Assembly: GCA_905203195.1 (NCBI GenBank)
Contig: CAJKVD010000039.1
Location: 1-6,871 of the forward strand
DNA: 6,871 bases
DNA from: an uncultured Clostridium sp.
Lineage (GTDB): Bacteria > Bacillota > Clostridia > TANB77 > CAG-508
Direction: 5' to 3'
The notes beneath the pieces were generated by a model. The model did not search any database. It worked only from the letters and a program-made list of their open reading frames with translations, and had not been told where the DNA came from. Positions 1-6,180 of the stretch are shown here, in pieces. Position 1 is the stretch's first letter. Each line of letters starts with the position of its first letter. Made by a program: the position numbers and the translations under genes.

Positions 1-707
1 TCTCTTACATCTTTTAATTTAGTAAATTTATGTGATATTTTATTTGTTCCTATTTGATTATTACCATGTTGACGATATTTTATATATGGCTTTTCCAAAT
101 ATGCAAGTTTACCTTCTAACGCTACCATAATTCCTATCCAATAATCATGTGGTACATATTTTGATCTTGATGGAATTGGCAAAATTTTTTCTATCCATTT
201 GCTTTTTACCAATGTAGTACATCCTGTTACACAATTATATAAATAATTTACCTTATAACTATTTATACATTTTTTTATCTTTCTATTTAATAACATATAA
301 TCGCCAAAAGATGGATATATAGTTTTTAAGTTTTCGTCTACAACTTCCAAATCACCAAAAACTAAATCTGCATTTTTTCTCTCCATAAGTTCTACTGATT
401 TTTGTATCTTTTCTGGTAACCATACATCATCTTGGTCTGATAACATAAACATTTCACTTTGTACTTTACTTACTAAAAATTCAAAATTTCTTATATATCC
501 TAAATTTTCTTTCTGATAATACACAACAATTCTGGAATCTATTTTCTCAAATTCACTTAAAATCTCAGTAGTACCATCTTTTGAACAATCGTCAGATATT
601 ATAATTCTTATGTTTTTATATGTTTGATTTAAAATGCTTTCTATTTGCTCTTTTATATATTTTTCACCATTATATGTTGCAAGTAATATATCGATTGTTT
701 TGTCCAT
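1..707 (-). CDS. GT2 family glycosyltransferase, C-terminus cut by the window edge
   Basis: Predicted cytoplasmic glycosyltransferase with a GT-A fold that adds a sugar from a nucleotide-sugar donor to a growing surface glycan. I translated 235 codons from an ATG at 705-707 with no stop before the window edge. The protein begins MDKTIDILLATYNGEKY, the usual first strand of GT2 enzymes. It has ISDD at about residues 37-40, the metal-binding DxD-type motif DQDD at 91-94, HDYW at 187-190 (a typical site of the catalytic base region) and YRQHGNN at 211-217. GT2 enzymes of this type are usually about 300 residues, so roughly the last quarter is missing. A GGGAGG ribosome binding site at 719-724 lies 11 bases upstream of the ATG. 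The gene follows the ABC permease after 32 bases and is probably cotranscribed with it. It is a clear paralogue of the glycosyltransferase at 5033-6019. The family resembles rhamnosyltransferases of Firmicute cell-wall polysaccharide loci, but donor and acceptor cannot be read from sequence. Confidence 0.93.
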   Translation of the reverse strand, partial: MDKTIDILLATYNGEKYIKEQIESILNQTYKNIRIIISDDCSKDGTTEILSEFEKIDSRIVVYYQKENLGYIRNFEFLVSKVQSEMFMLSDQDDVWLPEKIQKSVELMERKNADLVFGDLEVVDENLKTIYPSFGDYMLLNRKIKKCINSYKVNYLYNCVTGCTTLVKSKWIEKILPIPSRSKYVPHDYWIGIMVALEGKLAYLEKPYIKYRQHGNNQIGTNKISHKFTKLKDVR

Positions 708-739
708 TTTTATTTTTTCCTCCCAAAATGTATTGAATT

Positions 740-1534
740 TTATAATACATCTGCAAAATCTTTTTTACTCTTTTTAAATATATAATTTCCCCATATAAAA
801 ATTGCAATTGTTATTATCCAGAAAGCTATTGTATAAATACCATGTCCTTGTGTTACAATATTTTCTTGTACAAATACATCTCTAAATCCTGTAACCAAAT
901 AAGTAAATGGCATACATTTTACAATTTTTAAAAGAGTGGCATGTCCTGAAAGCATTCCTAAATTCCATACAACTGGTGTAAACCAGAAAAATAATTGCAT
1001 TAATATATTTAATAATTGTGAAAAGTCTGGTACAAGTGTTGTTATAGCTGATGTAAATCTTGTTACTGCTATTATAAATGCATATGCTGCTATTAATATA
1101 TATATTGCCATTAATATATTAGGTCTAAATCCAAAAGCAACACAAATAATTGATGCTATTACCAATAAAAACAATGAAACAAAACTGCTTGCTATTATTG
1201 ATATAATTGGAATAGTATCAACAGGAAATACAACTTTCTTTACCAAATAACTATAACTTCTTATTGAATTGCTTGCACTTAATATACTGTCATTTAAACA
1301 TAGCCACATAGCCATTCCTGGCATAAACCATACTGCATAAGGCTCACTTCCTGAACTTGGTGTTTTTAATATAACTTGGAAAACTATTACATATGTCAGC
1401 ATATATATAAAAGGTTGTGCAAATCCCCACAAACTTCCTAAACTTGTACTGGCAAATCTATTTTTAAAATCATTTTTTCCCAACTGGAACACTAATTTTC
1501 TATTTTTTACTATTGTTTTTATAAATTCTATCAT
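740..1534 (-). CDS. ABC-2 type polysaccharide export permease (Wzm/TagG/RgpC-like)
   Basis: Integral membrane subunit of an ABC exporter that moves lipid-linked polysaccharide or teichoic-acid-like polymer across the cytoplasmic membrane. The 264-residue length is normal for this family. The N-terminal amphipathic segment has the family pattern with KNDFKNRF near residues 20-27 and LGSLWGFAQP near 32-41. About six hydrophobic segments follow (roughly 38-57, 68-85, 108-135, 140-160, 170-192, 235-253). LVKKVVFPVDTIP at 97-109, TPVVWNL at 186-192 and MPFTYLVTGFRDVF at 208-221 are typical of Wzm/TagG permeases. An AGGAG site at 1544-1548, nine bases before the ATG, supports the start. The gene is first in its transcription unit, with a strong promoter at 1574-1602, and is followed after 32 bases by a glycosyltransferase. 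The cognate ATPase (Wzt/TagH type) usually sits directly after the permease but is absent from the window; it may lie beyond the left edge. Confidence 0.93.
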   Translation of the reverse strand: MIEFIKTIVKNRKLVFQLGKNDFKNRFASTSLGSLWGFAQPFIYMLTYVIVFQVILKTPSSGSEPYAVWFMPGMAMWLCLNDSILSASNSIRSYSYLVKKVVFPVDTIPIISIIASSFVSLFLLVIASIICVAFGFRPNILMAIYILIAAYAFIIAVTRFTSAITTLVPDFSQLLNILMQLFFWFTPVVWNLGMLSGHATLLKIVKCMPFTYLVTGFRDVFVQENIVTQGHGIYTIAFWIITIAIFIWGNYIFKKSKKDFADVL

Positions 1535-1573
1535 ATTACTTTTCTCCTATTTTTTGCAAAATTTTCTGCTATT

Positions 1574-1602
1574 ATTTTATATTTAAACTGCGTTTTTGTC
1601 AA
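1574..1602 (-). promoter_or_regulatory. Near-consensus sigma-A promoter for the permease operon
   Basis: Read on the minus strand, TTGACA (1597-1602, perfect -35) is followed by a 17-base spacer and TAAAAT (1574-1579, five of six matches to the -10 consensus). Transcription would start near 1566, giving a leader of about 30 bases that includes the AGGAG site of the permease. It lies only a few bases past the T-tract of the upstream terminator, so the permease operon appears to be an independent transcription unit. Confidence 0.78.
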
Positions 1603-1607
1603 TATCT

Positions 1608-1653
1608 AAACAAACAAAGTTGCCAAAAATATACTAATACTTTTGACAACTTT
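1608..1653 (-). terminator. Rho-independent terminator closing the peptidase operon
   Basis: On the minus strand, arms at 1641-1653 (AAAGTTGTCAAAA) and 1616-1628 (TTTTGGCAACTTT) form a 13-bp stem with a 12-base loop. Downstream comes a T-rich run (TTTGTTTGTTT, 1608-1618 including the stem end). One pair is U-G in the minus-strand RNA but would be a C-A mismatch in the plus-strand RNA, so the hairpin is tuned to leftward transcription. It starts four bases after the stop codon of the 252-residue protein gene. Confidence 0.8.
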
Positions 1654-1657
1654 ATTA

Positions 1658-2416
1658 TTATTTTAAGATTGATTTTAATACATCTACAAATTCTTCATTT
1701 TTTATTTTATTTTTTTCATTCTTAGCTAAGGAAATAACATAATTTCCATTATCTGAAACATAGTCATAACTCTGATATTCATCCATTTTTTCAAATGGAT
1801 AATCTTCTATTTTTCCTGTAACATCATCAACCATCTTTATATTTCCTGTTTTAGCTAAAACAACTAATTTATCACTATCAATATATTTTTTTAATGCCTT
1901 ATCTAAACCATTCTCATTATCTGATTTTTTTATACTAAGATATCCATCTTTTATCACATATTCAGTTTTTGAAACTTGATTCAAAAATTCTTGAATACCT
2001 TCTCTTGAACTTTCTTCTACCCAAATTCCGCTATTCTTAGGGGCCTTCTCACTAATTATTTTATCAATTTGTGATAATTCTAAATCTTTATTATCCAAGT
2101 AACCACATAGTGCAACTTTATATTGTATGCTAGACTTTACTGCTAAAGTTTTTCTGCCATCATATTCTTCTTTTACATCATAAATATCACTGCTTCCTTG
2201 TACTCCTGTACTTTCCTTTAGTTCATCAATTGTTGCAGTATTATTATATTCTACTTGATTTTTGTCTATCTCTACATCTGATACACTTGGCATTGCAATA
2301 TTTTCTGATACTTGATTTGTGTTATTGTCATTACTTTTAAATCTTTTAAACATAAAAATCATCACAATAATAAGTAAAGCTAATATCAAAAATAATATAA
2401 TCTTTTTATTTTTCAT
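1658..2416 (-). CDS. Membrane-anchored extracytoplasmic protein of unknown function
   Basis: I do not recognise this 252-residue protein. Residues 5-23 form a single strongly hydrophobic segment preceded by MKNKK and followed by KRFK. This fits an uncleaved signal anchor, although a signal peptide is also possible. Residues 28-75 are polar and rich in Asn, Ser and Glu, like a flexible linker. The remaining part (about 76-252) is a charged soluble domain with mixed strand and helix character, containing GIWVEES near 130-136, one cysteine at 104 and a lysine-rich C-terminus. I see no catalytic motif and no lipobox. Its ATG directly follows the TAA of the M14 peptidase gene (TAAATG), and its AAGGA ribosome binding site (2426-2430, nine bases upstream) lies inside the end of that gene. 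Translational coupling and a shared role with the peptidase are therefore likely, for example as anchor, inhibitor or substrate-presenting partner; this is inference. It is the last gene before the terminator at 1608-1653. Confidence 0.85.
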   Translation of the reverse strand: MKNKKIILFLILALLIIVMIFMFKRFKSNDNNTNQVSENIAMPSVSDVEIDKNQVEYNNTATIDELKESTGVQGSSDIYDVKEEYDGRKTLAVKSSIQYKVALCGYLDNKDLELSQIDKIISEKAPKNSGIWVEESSREGIQEFLNQVSKTEYVIKDGYLSIKKSDNENGLDKALKKYIDSDKLVVLAKTGNIKMVDDVTGKIEDYPFEKMDEYQSYDYVSDNGNYVISLAKNEKNKIKNEEFVDVLKSILK

Positions 2417-5011
2417 TTACACAATTCCTTTCAACATATTTAATGTTGCATCAATATATTTTCTTGAATAGTCTGAATTAACAACATCTTGATGGCTCAT
2501 TATTTTTTTGCCACCTGCTCCATAAGCTGGTAATTCTATTAACGCTGATCTTGCTGTTCTTCCATTTGCACCTAAAGAACTACGTGCCCAATTTATTAAA
2601 TAACCTTTTCCATAACTAGATGTATATAAATTAGAAGGAAATTTTTGTTTGTAATATCCACAAATTTCCCCATCGCCTATAACTTGTGTTGTCCATCCAT
2701 GTAAATCTACCAAAACAGTTTGTCCTGTTGTAGATTTTTTACTTAATAAGAAATCACGTAAATATCTTGATTCATATGAGTTAAATGGCGTACTACCAGT
2801 ATAATTTCTGTCATTATACATTGGAACAAAATTTGTTGACCAACAGCGATTTATATCAATACCTTTATTTCCTGAAGCTGCACTATATAGAGATGTTCTT
2901 CCTGGACCATCATGACTCCAACCATAATTTCTTCCATCTGGATTTATTTCTGGGAAAATATAAATAGTCCATTTTCTTGCTAAATCAGAATCATTTCTAG
3001 CTCTTAATTCATTTATAAAGTTTTCAGCAATTATAGATATTTCTGTTCCATCTCTTCCAAAATGATCTTCAAATCCATGTACTACAAATGTTGCAAAAAA
3101 GACATTTGGTCCATCACCAAATCTATAATATTTTAAATTTGTACCTCTTGAATCTCCTGCAACTCTTAATCCAGAATATCCAAATGTTCCTATTTCAAAA
3201 GTAATTTTATTTATGCCAATAATTCTTGATGTCTCTGATAATAACTCACTAGTTTTCGTTGAAAGTACTCTAACTTTTAATATATAATCTCCACTATCAT
3301 AATTTCTTATATCAATAGTACCACTAAAGCCTGCACATTCATTAGTTGTCTCATCTCCATAGCCTTTTCCTTTCATTGCATTTACAGCATCTTGCCTTGA
3401 ATATGTTGAAATTTTATCTGTTACATTATCACCATTTATCCAAACTTCAATTTTTCTTTCTGCTAAACTTGATAATTGCCATCCTTGAATATACATTGAA
3501 TCTCTATTATTTGTCCATGCTTGAGGATAATCTATTGTTATATATGCATCATACTTTTTTAAGCTAAATTCTTTTTCATTACTCTCATAAACTTCTTTAG
3601 TTATTTTATCCTTTAATAAAATCTTTATTTTATGTGTTCCATCTGATAAATTAGATGAATCATAAACTCCATAAAAGCCTGGTGTTGCATTAGTTTTGGC
3701 ACCACCATATCCTTGTATTGCATTTACTACATCATCTCTTTTTTGGAATTTTAGTTGTGTTGTTACATCTTTATCATCTATATATGCCTCTATTTCTCTG
3801 TTTGAATTTTCAGACAAATTCCAACCATTTATAGAAAGTGTTGTTCCAGAAACATTTTCTGCTGGTGAATCTATCCAAATTAATGAATCATATTTTTTAA
3901 TTTTAAACTGTACCTTTTTTGTTTGTAATTGTTTTGTCGTATTTTTATCTTCAAGTACTATCTTTAATTCATGCTGGCCATCTTTTAAACCAGATACATC
4001 AACACTTCCATAAAAGCCTGGTGTTGCATTAGTTTTGGCACCACCATATCCTTGTATTGCATTTACTACATCATCTCTTTTTTGGAATTTTAGTTGTGTT
4101 GTTACATCTTTATCATCTATATATGCTTTCACTATTCTTTCTGCATCTTCTGACAAATTCCAACCATTAATAGATACTTTATTTTTTACAGTAGAATCAA
4201 CTGCTGGTGTATCTATCCAAATTAAAGACTCATAATTTTTGACAAAAAATTTAACAATTTTTTCTCCTATTGTTTTTCTTGTTTCTACATCCCTAACTCT
4301 TATTGTTAAATTATGTTCTCCTTCATCTAAATTTAATACATCTATTTCTCCATAAAATCCTGGTGTCTTATTTGTTAAGACTCCACCATATCCTTGCACT
4401 GCTTTTACCACATCATCTCTTTGCTGAAACTTAAGATTTTGTGTAACATCTATATTATCTATTAACGCTGTGACTTCTCTATTTGCATCCTCTGATAAAT
4501 TCCAACCCTGAATATTTAACTTGTTTTTTACTTTACTATTTTGAGCTGGACTATCAATCCATATTAATGTACCATATTGTCTGGTTACAAATGAAATTTC
4601 CTTTTTGGCTAATTCATGATCATTTTTCTTGCTTCGTACAGAAATAACCAATTTATGTTTACCATCTGCATATTGTTTAAGATCAATATTACCATAAAAC
4701 CCTGGTGTTGCATTTGTCTCTACTCCACCAAAGCCACTAACAGATTTTAGTACATCATCTCTTTTTTCGAATTTAATATTTACAGAAAAATCTTCACCAT
4801 CAACAGTAACTTTTATATATCTATCTGCTTCTTCTGATAAATTCCAACCATTAATATATAATGTATCTTTTACAACTCTGTCTTCTCCAGGAGTATCTAC
4901 CCATAATAATGTTGAAGAATTTGATTTTGCTTCTTTGCCAATACTTAATGCTACTATAGCAAGTAACACTAACATCAATGTTATTATTATTCTTTTTACC
5001 ATATTTCTCAT
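2417..5011 (-). CDS. Exported M14 zinc carboxypeptidase with five N-terminal Ig-like repeats
   Basis: An 864-residue secreted or surface metallopeptidase. Residues 1-30 are a basic, then hydrophobic, export signal; I see no clear AxA cleavage site, so it could also serve as an anchor. Five repeats follow at about 34-147, 148-261, 262-375, 376-488 and 489-600. Most share LIWIDSP, INGWNLSE, RDDV, GYGG and TPGFYG; the fifth is the most diverged. They resemble Ig-like repeats of clostridial cell-wall amidases, so wall or glycan binding is plausible. Residues about 605-864 are an M14 domain. Zinc ligands are His645 and Glu648 (HGFE) and His771 (VDLHGW), with the substrate-binding pair Asn721-Arg722 (GIDINR) and catalytic Glu826 (LIELP). 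NPDGR at 690-694 is also typical, so the domain looks active. M14 relatives at the wall trim peptidoglycan peptides, but the substrate here is unknown. The first ATG is chosen because AAAGGGG (5019-5025) lies seven bases upstream. The gene starts 21 bases after the glycosyltransferase. Confidence 0.92.
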   Translation of the reverse strand: MRNMVKRIIITLMLVLLAIVALSIGKEAKSNSSTLLWVDTPGEDRVVKDTLYINGWNLSEEADRYIKVTVDGEDFSVNIKFEKRDDVLKSVSGFGGVETNATPGFYGNIDLKQYADGKHKLVISVRSKKNDHELAKKEISFVTRQYGTLIWIDSPAQNSKVKNKLNIQGWNLSEDANREVTALIDNIDVTQNLKFQQRDDVVKAVQGYGGVLTNKTPGFYGEIDVLNLDEGEHNLTIRVRDVETRKTIGEKIVKFFVKNYESLIWIDTPAVDSTVKNKVSINGWNLSEDAERIVKAYIDDKDVTTQLKFQKRDDVVNAIQGYGGAKTNATPGFYGSVDVSGLKDGQHELKIVLEDKNTTKQLQTKKVQFKIKKYDSLIWIDSPAENVSGTTLSINGWNLSENSNREIEAYIDDKDVTTQLKFQKRDDVVNAIQGYGGAKTNATPGFYGVYDSSNLSDGTHKIKILLKDKITKEVYESNEKEFSLKKYDAYITIDYPQAWTNNRDSMYIQGWQLSSLAERKIEVWINGDNVTDKISTYSRQDAVNAMKGKGYGDETTNECAGFSGTIDIRNYDSGDYILKVRVLSTKTSELLSETSRIIGINKITFEIGTFGYSGLRVAGDSRGTNLKYYRFGDGPNVFFATFVVHGFEDHFGRDGTEISIIAENFINELRARNDSDLARKWTIYIFPEINPDGRNYGWSHDGPGRTSLYSAASGNKGIDINRCWSTNFVPMYNDRNYTGSTPFNSYESRYLRDFLLSKKSTTGQTVLVDLHGWTTQVIGDGEICGYYKQKFPSNLYTSSYGKGYLINWARSSLGANGRTARSALIELPAYGAGGKKIMSHQDVVNSDYSRKYIDATLNMLKGIV
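3212..4912 (-). repeat. Five tandem Ig-like protein repeats (about 339-342 bp each)
   Basis: The repeat units lie at about 4571-4912, 4229-4570, 3887-4228, 3548-3886 and 3212-3547, in order from the N-terminus. The first four have a period of 113-114 codons and a conserved core (WIDxP, GWNLSE, KRDDV, GxGG, TPGFYG). The fifth replaces RDDV with RQDA and GFYG with GFSG, suggesting an older or specialised unit next to the catalytic domain. Confidence 0.9.
3668..4126 (-). repeat. Perfect 120-bp direct repeat inside the peptidase gene
   Basis: Bases 3668-3787 and 4007-4126 are identical over 120 bp at an offset of 339 bp (113 codons). They encode the same 40 residues in repeats 4 and 3 (residues 409-448 and 296-335), including KRDDV, GYGG and TPGFYG. 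Identity includes all synonymous positions, while the flanking parts of the two units differ. Confidence 0.95.
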
Positions 5012-5032
5012 ATGTTTTCCCCTTTTTCTAAT

Positions 5033-6019
5033 TTATTTTTTAAAACGAATATATCCAATAATAGGAAAATGAAAAATCACAAATTCCTTAATCATTTTTT
5101 TTGTTAAATTTTTTCCATATAGAAATCTAAAAAAACTTATAAAATGAAAATTAATATATCTTGACTTTTCAATCATATTATAATATTTTATTAAACTTTC
5201 AATCCATTTTTCATTTTTTGTATCACCTATTTTTTTACTATATTCTAAACACATTTTTGCACCATTTAAATATGCATTATCAATAACTTTTTCTTTTCTA
5301 TATTTCAAATAACTATCAAATGTATTTCCGTTTTTTTCTTTCCACAAATATAAATTTTGATTTAAACTTCTACCACCAAAAACATTAGATTGATGTAATC
5401 TATATCCAAATAATGGTTCTTTTAAATAGCTTATTCCTTTTCCTTCATTTGCTATAAATCCTATTAGCCAATCATGTGCCATTACGCTTTCTAAAAAAGG
5501 AAGTGCTTTTTCTTTTACTTCTTTAGTAAATAACTGTGAGCATCCTATCCCTGCATATCGTGATATCGCCAATTTACCATGTTTATTTATCAATGGCATA
5601 TTTTTATATTTAAAATAATCTTGTTCAATTATTTTATCATTTTCATCTATTTGGTGGCAATTGCAATATACTAAATCAACTTCATCTTTTTTTAGTTTTT
5701 CCAAACTTTTTTCTATTTTTTCTGGATACCATATATCATCATGATCACTAAAACATATATAGTTTGATGTTGACTTTTGCAACAAATATTCAAAATTCTT
5801 TGTATACCCTAAATTATGCTCTGTTTTGTATACTTGTATTCTTTTATCTTTTTTAGCATATTCTTCTAATATTTTTTCTACTTTTTTATTAGGTGAACAG
5901 TCATCAGAAATCAGTAGATTTATTTCTTTATATGTTTGATTCAATATGCTTTCTATTTGCTTTTTCAAATATTCTATTTTTGTGTTATATGTTGCCATTA
6001 ATATGTCTACTTCTTCCAA
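5033..6019 (-). CDS. GT2 family glycosyltransferase with a TTG start
   Basis: Predicted cytoplasmic GT-A fold glycosyltransferase, 328 residues, for surface glycan assembly. It begins with VDILMATYN. LISDD lies at 36-40, the DxD-type metal motif DHDD at 92-95, HDW at 182-184 and YRLHQSN at 206-212. The GT2 core is followed by a basic C-terminal tail (about 285-328) with aromatic hydrophobic stretches that may touch the membrane. The start is TTG at 6017-6019: it gives the same N-terminal length as the paralogue at 1-707, and an in-frame stop lies just before the AGGAG site. The first ATG, at codon 8, would cut into the first core strand. The gene is 21 bases upstream of the peptidase gene and is the first gene of that probable operon. 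It shares long stretches with the other glycosyltransferase (ESILNQTYK, ISDDCS, NLGY, PEKI), pointing to an old duplication. Sugar specificity cannot be read from the sequence; a rhamnosyltransferase-like role is only one option. Confidence 0.92.
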   Translation of the reverse strand: MEEVDILMATYNTKIEYLKKQIESILNQTYKEINLLISDDCSPNKKVEKILEEYAKKDKRIQVYKTEHNLGYTKNFEYLLQKSTSNYICFSDHDDIWYPEKIEKSLEKLKKDEVDLVYCNCHQIDENDKIIEQDYFKYKNMPLINKHGKLAISRYAGIGCSQLFTKEVKEKALPFLESVMAHDWLIGFIANEGKGISYLKEPLFGYRLHQSNVFGGRSLNQNLYLWKEKNGNTFDSYLKYRKEKVIDNAYLNGAKMCLEYSKKIGDTKNEKWIESLIKYYNMIEKSRYINFHFISFFRFLYGKNLTKKMIKEFVIFHFPIIGYIRFKK

Positions 6020-6031
6020 TTCTACTATTTT

Positions 6032-6036
6032 CTCCT
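6032..6036 (-). promoter_or_regulatory. Ribosome binding site supporting the TTG start
   Basis: AGGAG on the minus strand lies 12 bases before the TTG at 6017-6019. It is the only strong Shine-Dalgarno match near this start. The spacing is slightly long, so initiation may be moderate. The next ATG (5996-5998) has only a poor GGAAG match upstream. Confidence 0.65.
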
Positions 6037-6055
6037 ATCCTACTTAATTTATTGG

Positions 6056-6175
6056 TTGGAACAGAATTAAATTTTGACAAGAAAAATCAGTTTAACACTT
6101 ATGAGGCGTACTTATTATACGTTGATTAAATGTTAAATACAGTTTGCCGCAGTTAAATTTGTAATTCTGTTCCAA
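6056..6175. repeat. 120-bp imperfect palindrome with perfect 14-bp terminal inverted repeats
   Basis: The ends TTGGAACAGAATTA (6056-6069) and its exact reverse complement (6162-6175) bound the element. Inside are nested arms TTTAACACTTA (6091-6101) and TAAATGTTAAA (6127-6137), with 10 of 11 positions complementary, and CGTA/TACG (6107-6110, 6118-6121) around a 7-base apex. The two halves can be aligned along most of their length with small gaps, so the whole segment is one long folded-back sequence. It fits neatly between the guaB stop codon (five bases away) and the ribosome binding site of the glycosyltransferase. This layout fits a small non-autonomous transposable element (MITE) or a structured regulatory or terminator region. 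No coding potential is seen. Possible 5-bp TTATT flanks occur at 6049-6053 and 6176-6180, but the left one is two bases off the arm and such AT-rich matches are weak evidence. Confidence 0.7.
6082..6137 (-). terminator. Possible terminator hairpin downstream of guaB
   Basis: In the minus-strand RNA, 6127-6137 and 6091-6101 pair over 11 bp including one U-G wobble, with a further CGUA/UACG stem near the apex. A run of five T (6082-6086) follows four bases later. The wobble pair would be a mismatch in the opposite RNA, which favours leftward transcription. The stem is AU-rich and the T-run short, so termination may be weak or absent. No convincing sigma-A promoter for the glycosyltransferase/peptidase operon was found in this gap; a TATAAT at the hairpin apex lacks a good -35. 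Confidence 0.35.
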
Positions 6176-6180
6176 TTATT

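Noticed and set aside
936..1250. Plus-strand open frame of 104 codons
   Set aside because: It lies entirely inside the permease gene on the other strand, has no ribosome binding site and encodes a composition expected from antisense of a membrane protein.
3696..4235. Two similar plus-strand open frames (3696-4013 and 4035-4235) with the same first residues
   Set aside because: Their similarity simply reflects the 120-bp duplication in the peptidase gene on the minus strand; they are antisense shadows.
3548..4912. CRISPR-like regular repeats
   Set aside because: The repeats are long, in frame, coding and without spacers; they are protein domain repeats.
6074..6118. TTGACA at 6074-6079 on the plus strand as a rightward promoter
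   Set aside because: No good -10 element lies 16-18 bases downstream, and no plus-strand gene follows.
5893..6129. Plus-strand open frame of 78 codons across the 5' end of the glycosyltransferase
   Set aside because: It overlaps the glycosyltransferase start and the palindrome, lacks a ribosome binding site and has no recognisable protein features.
6091..6137. TATAAT on the minus strand at the palindrome apex as the promoter of the glycosyltransferase/peptidase operon
   Set aside because: The -35 position reads CTGTAT, matching only two of six consensus bases, and there is no extended -10; it cannot be excluded but is not supported.
6020..6180. Riboswitch or T-box leader before the glycosyltransferase
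   Set aside because: No conserved T-box sequence or other riboswitch core that I know is visible; the structure is a simple fold-back palindrome.
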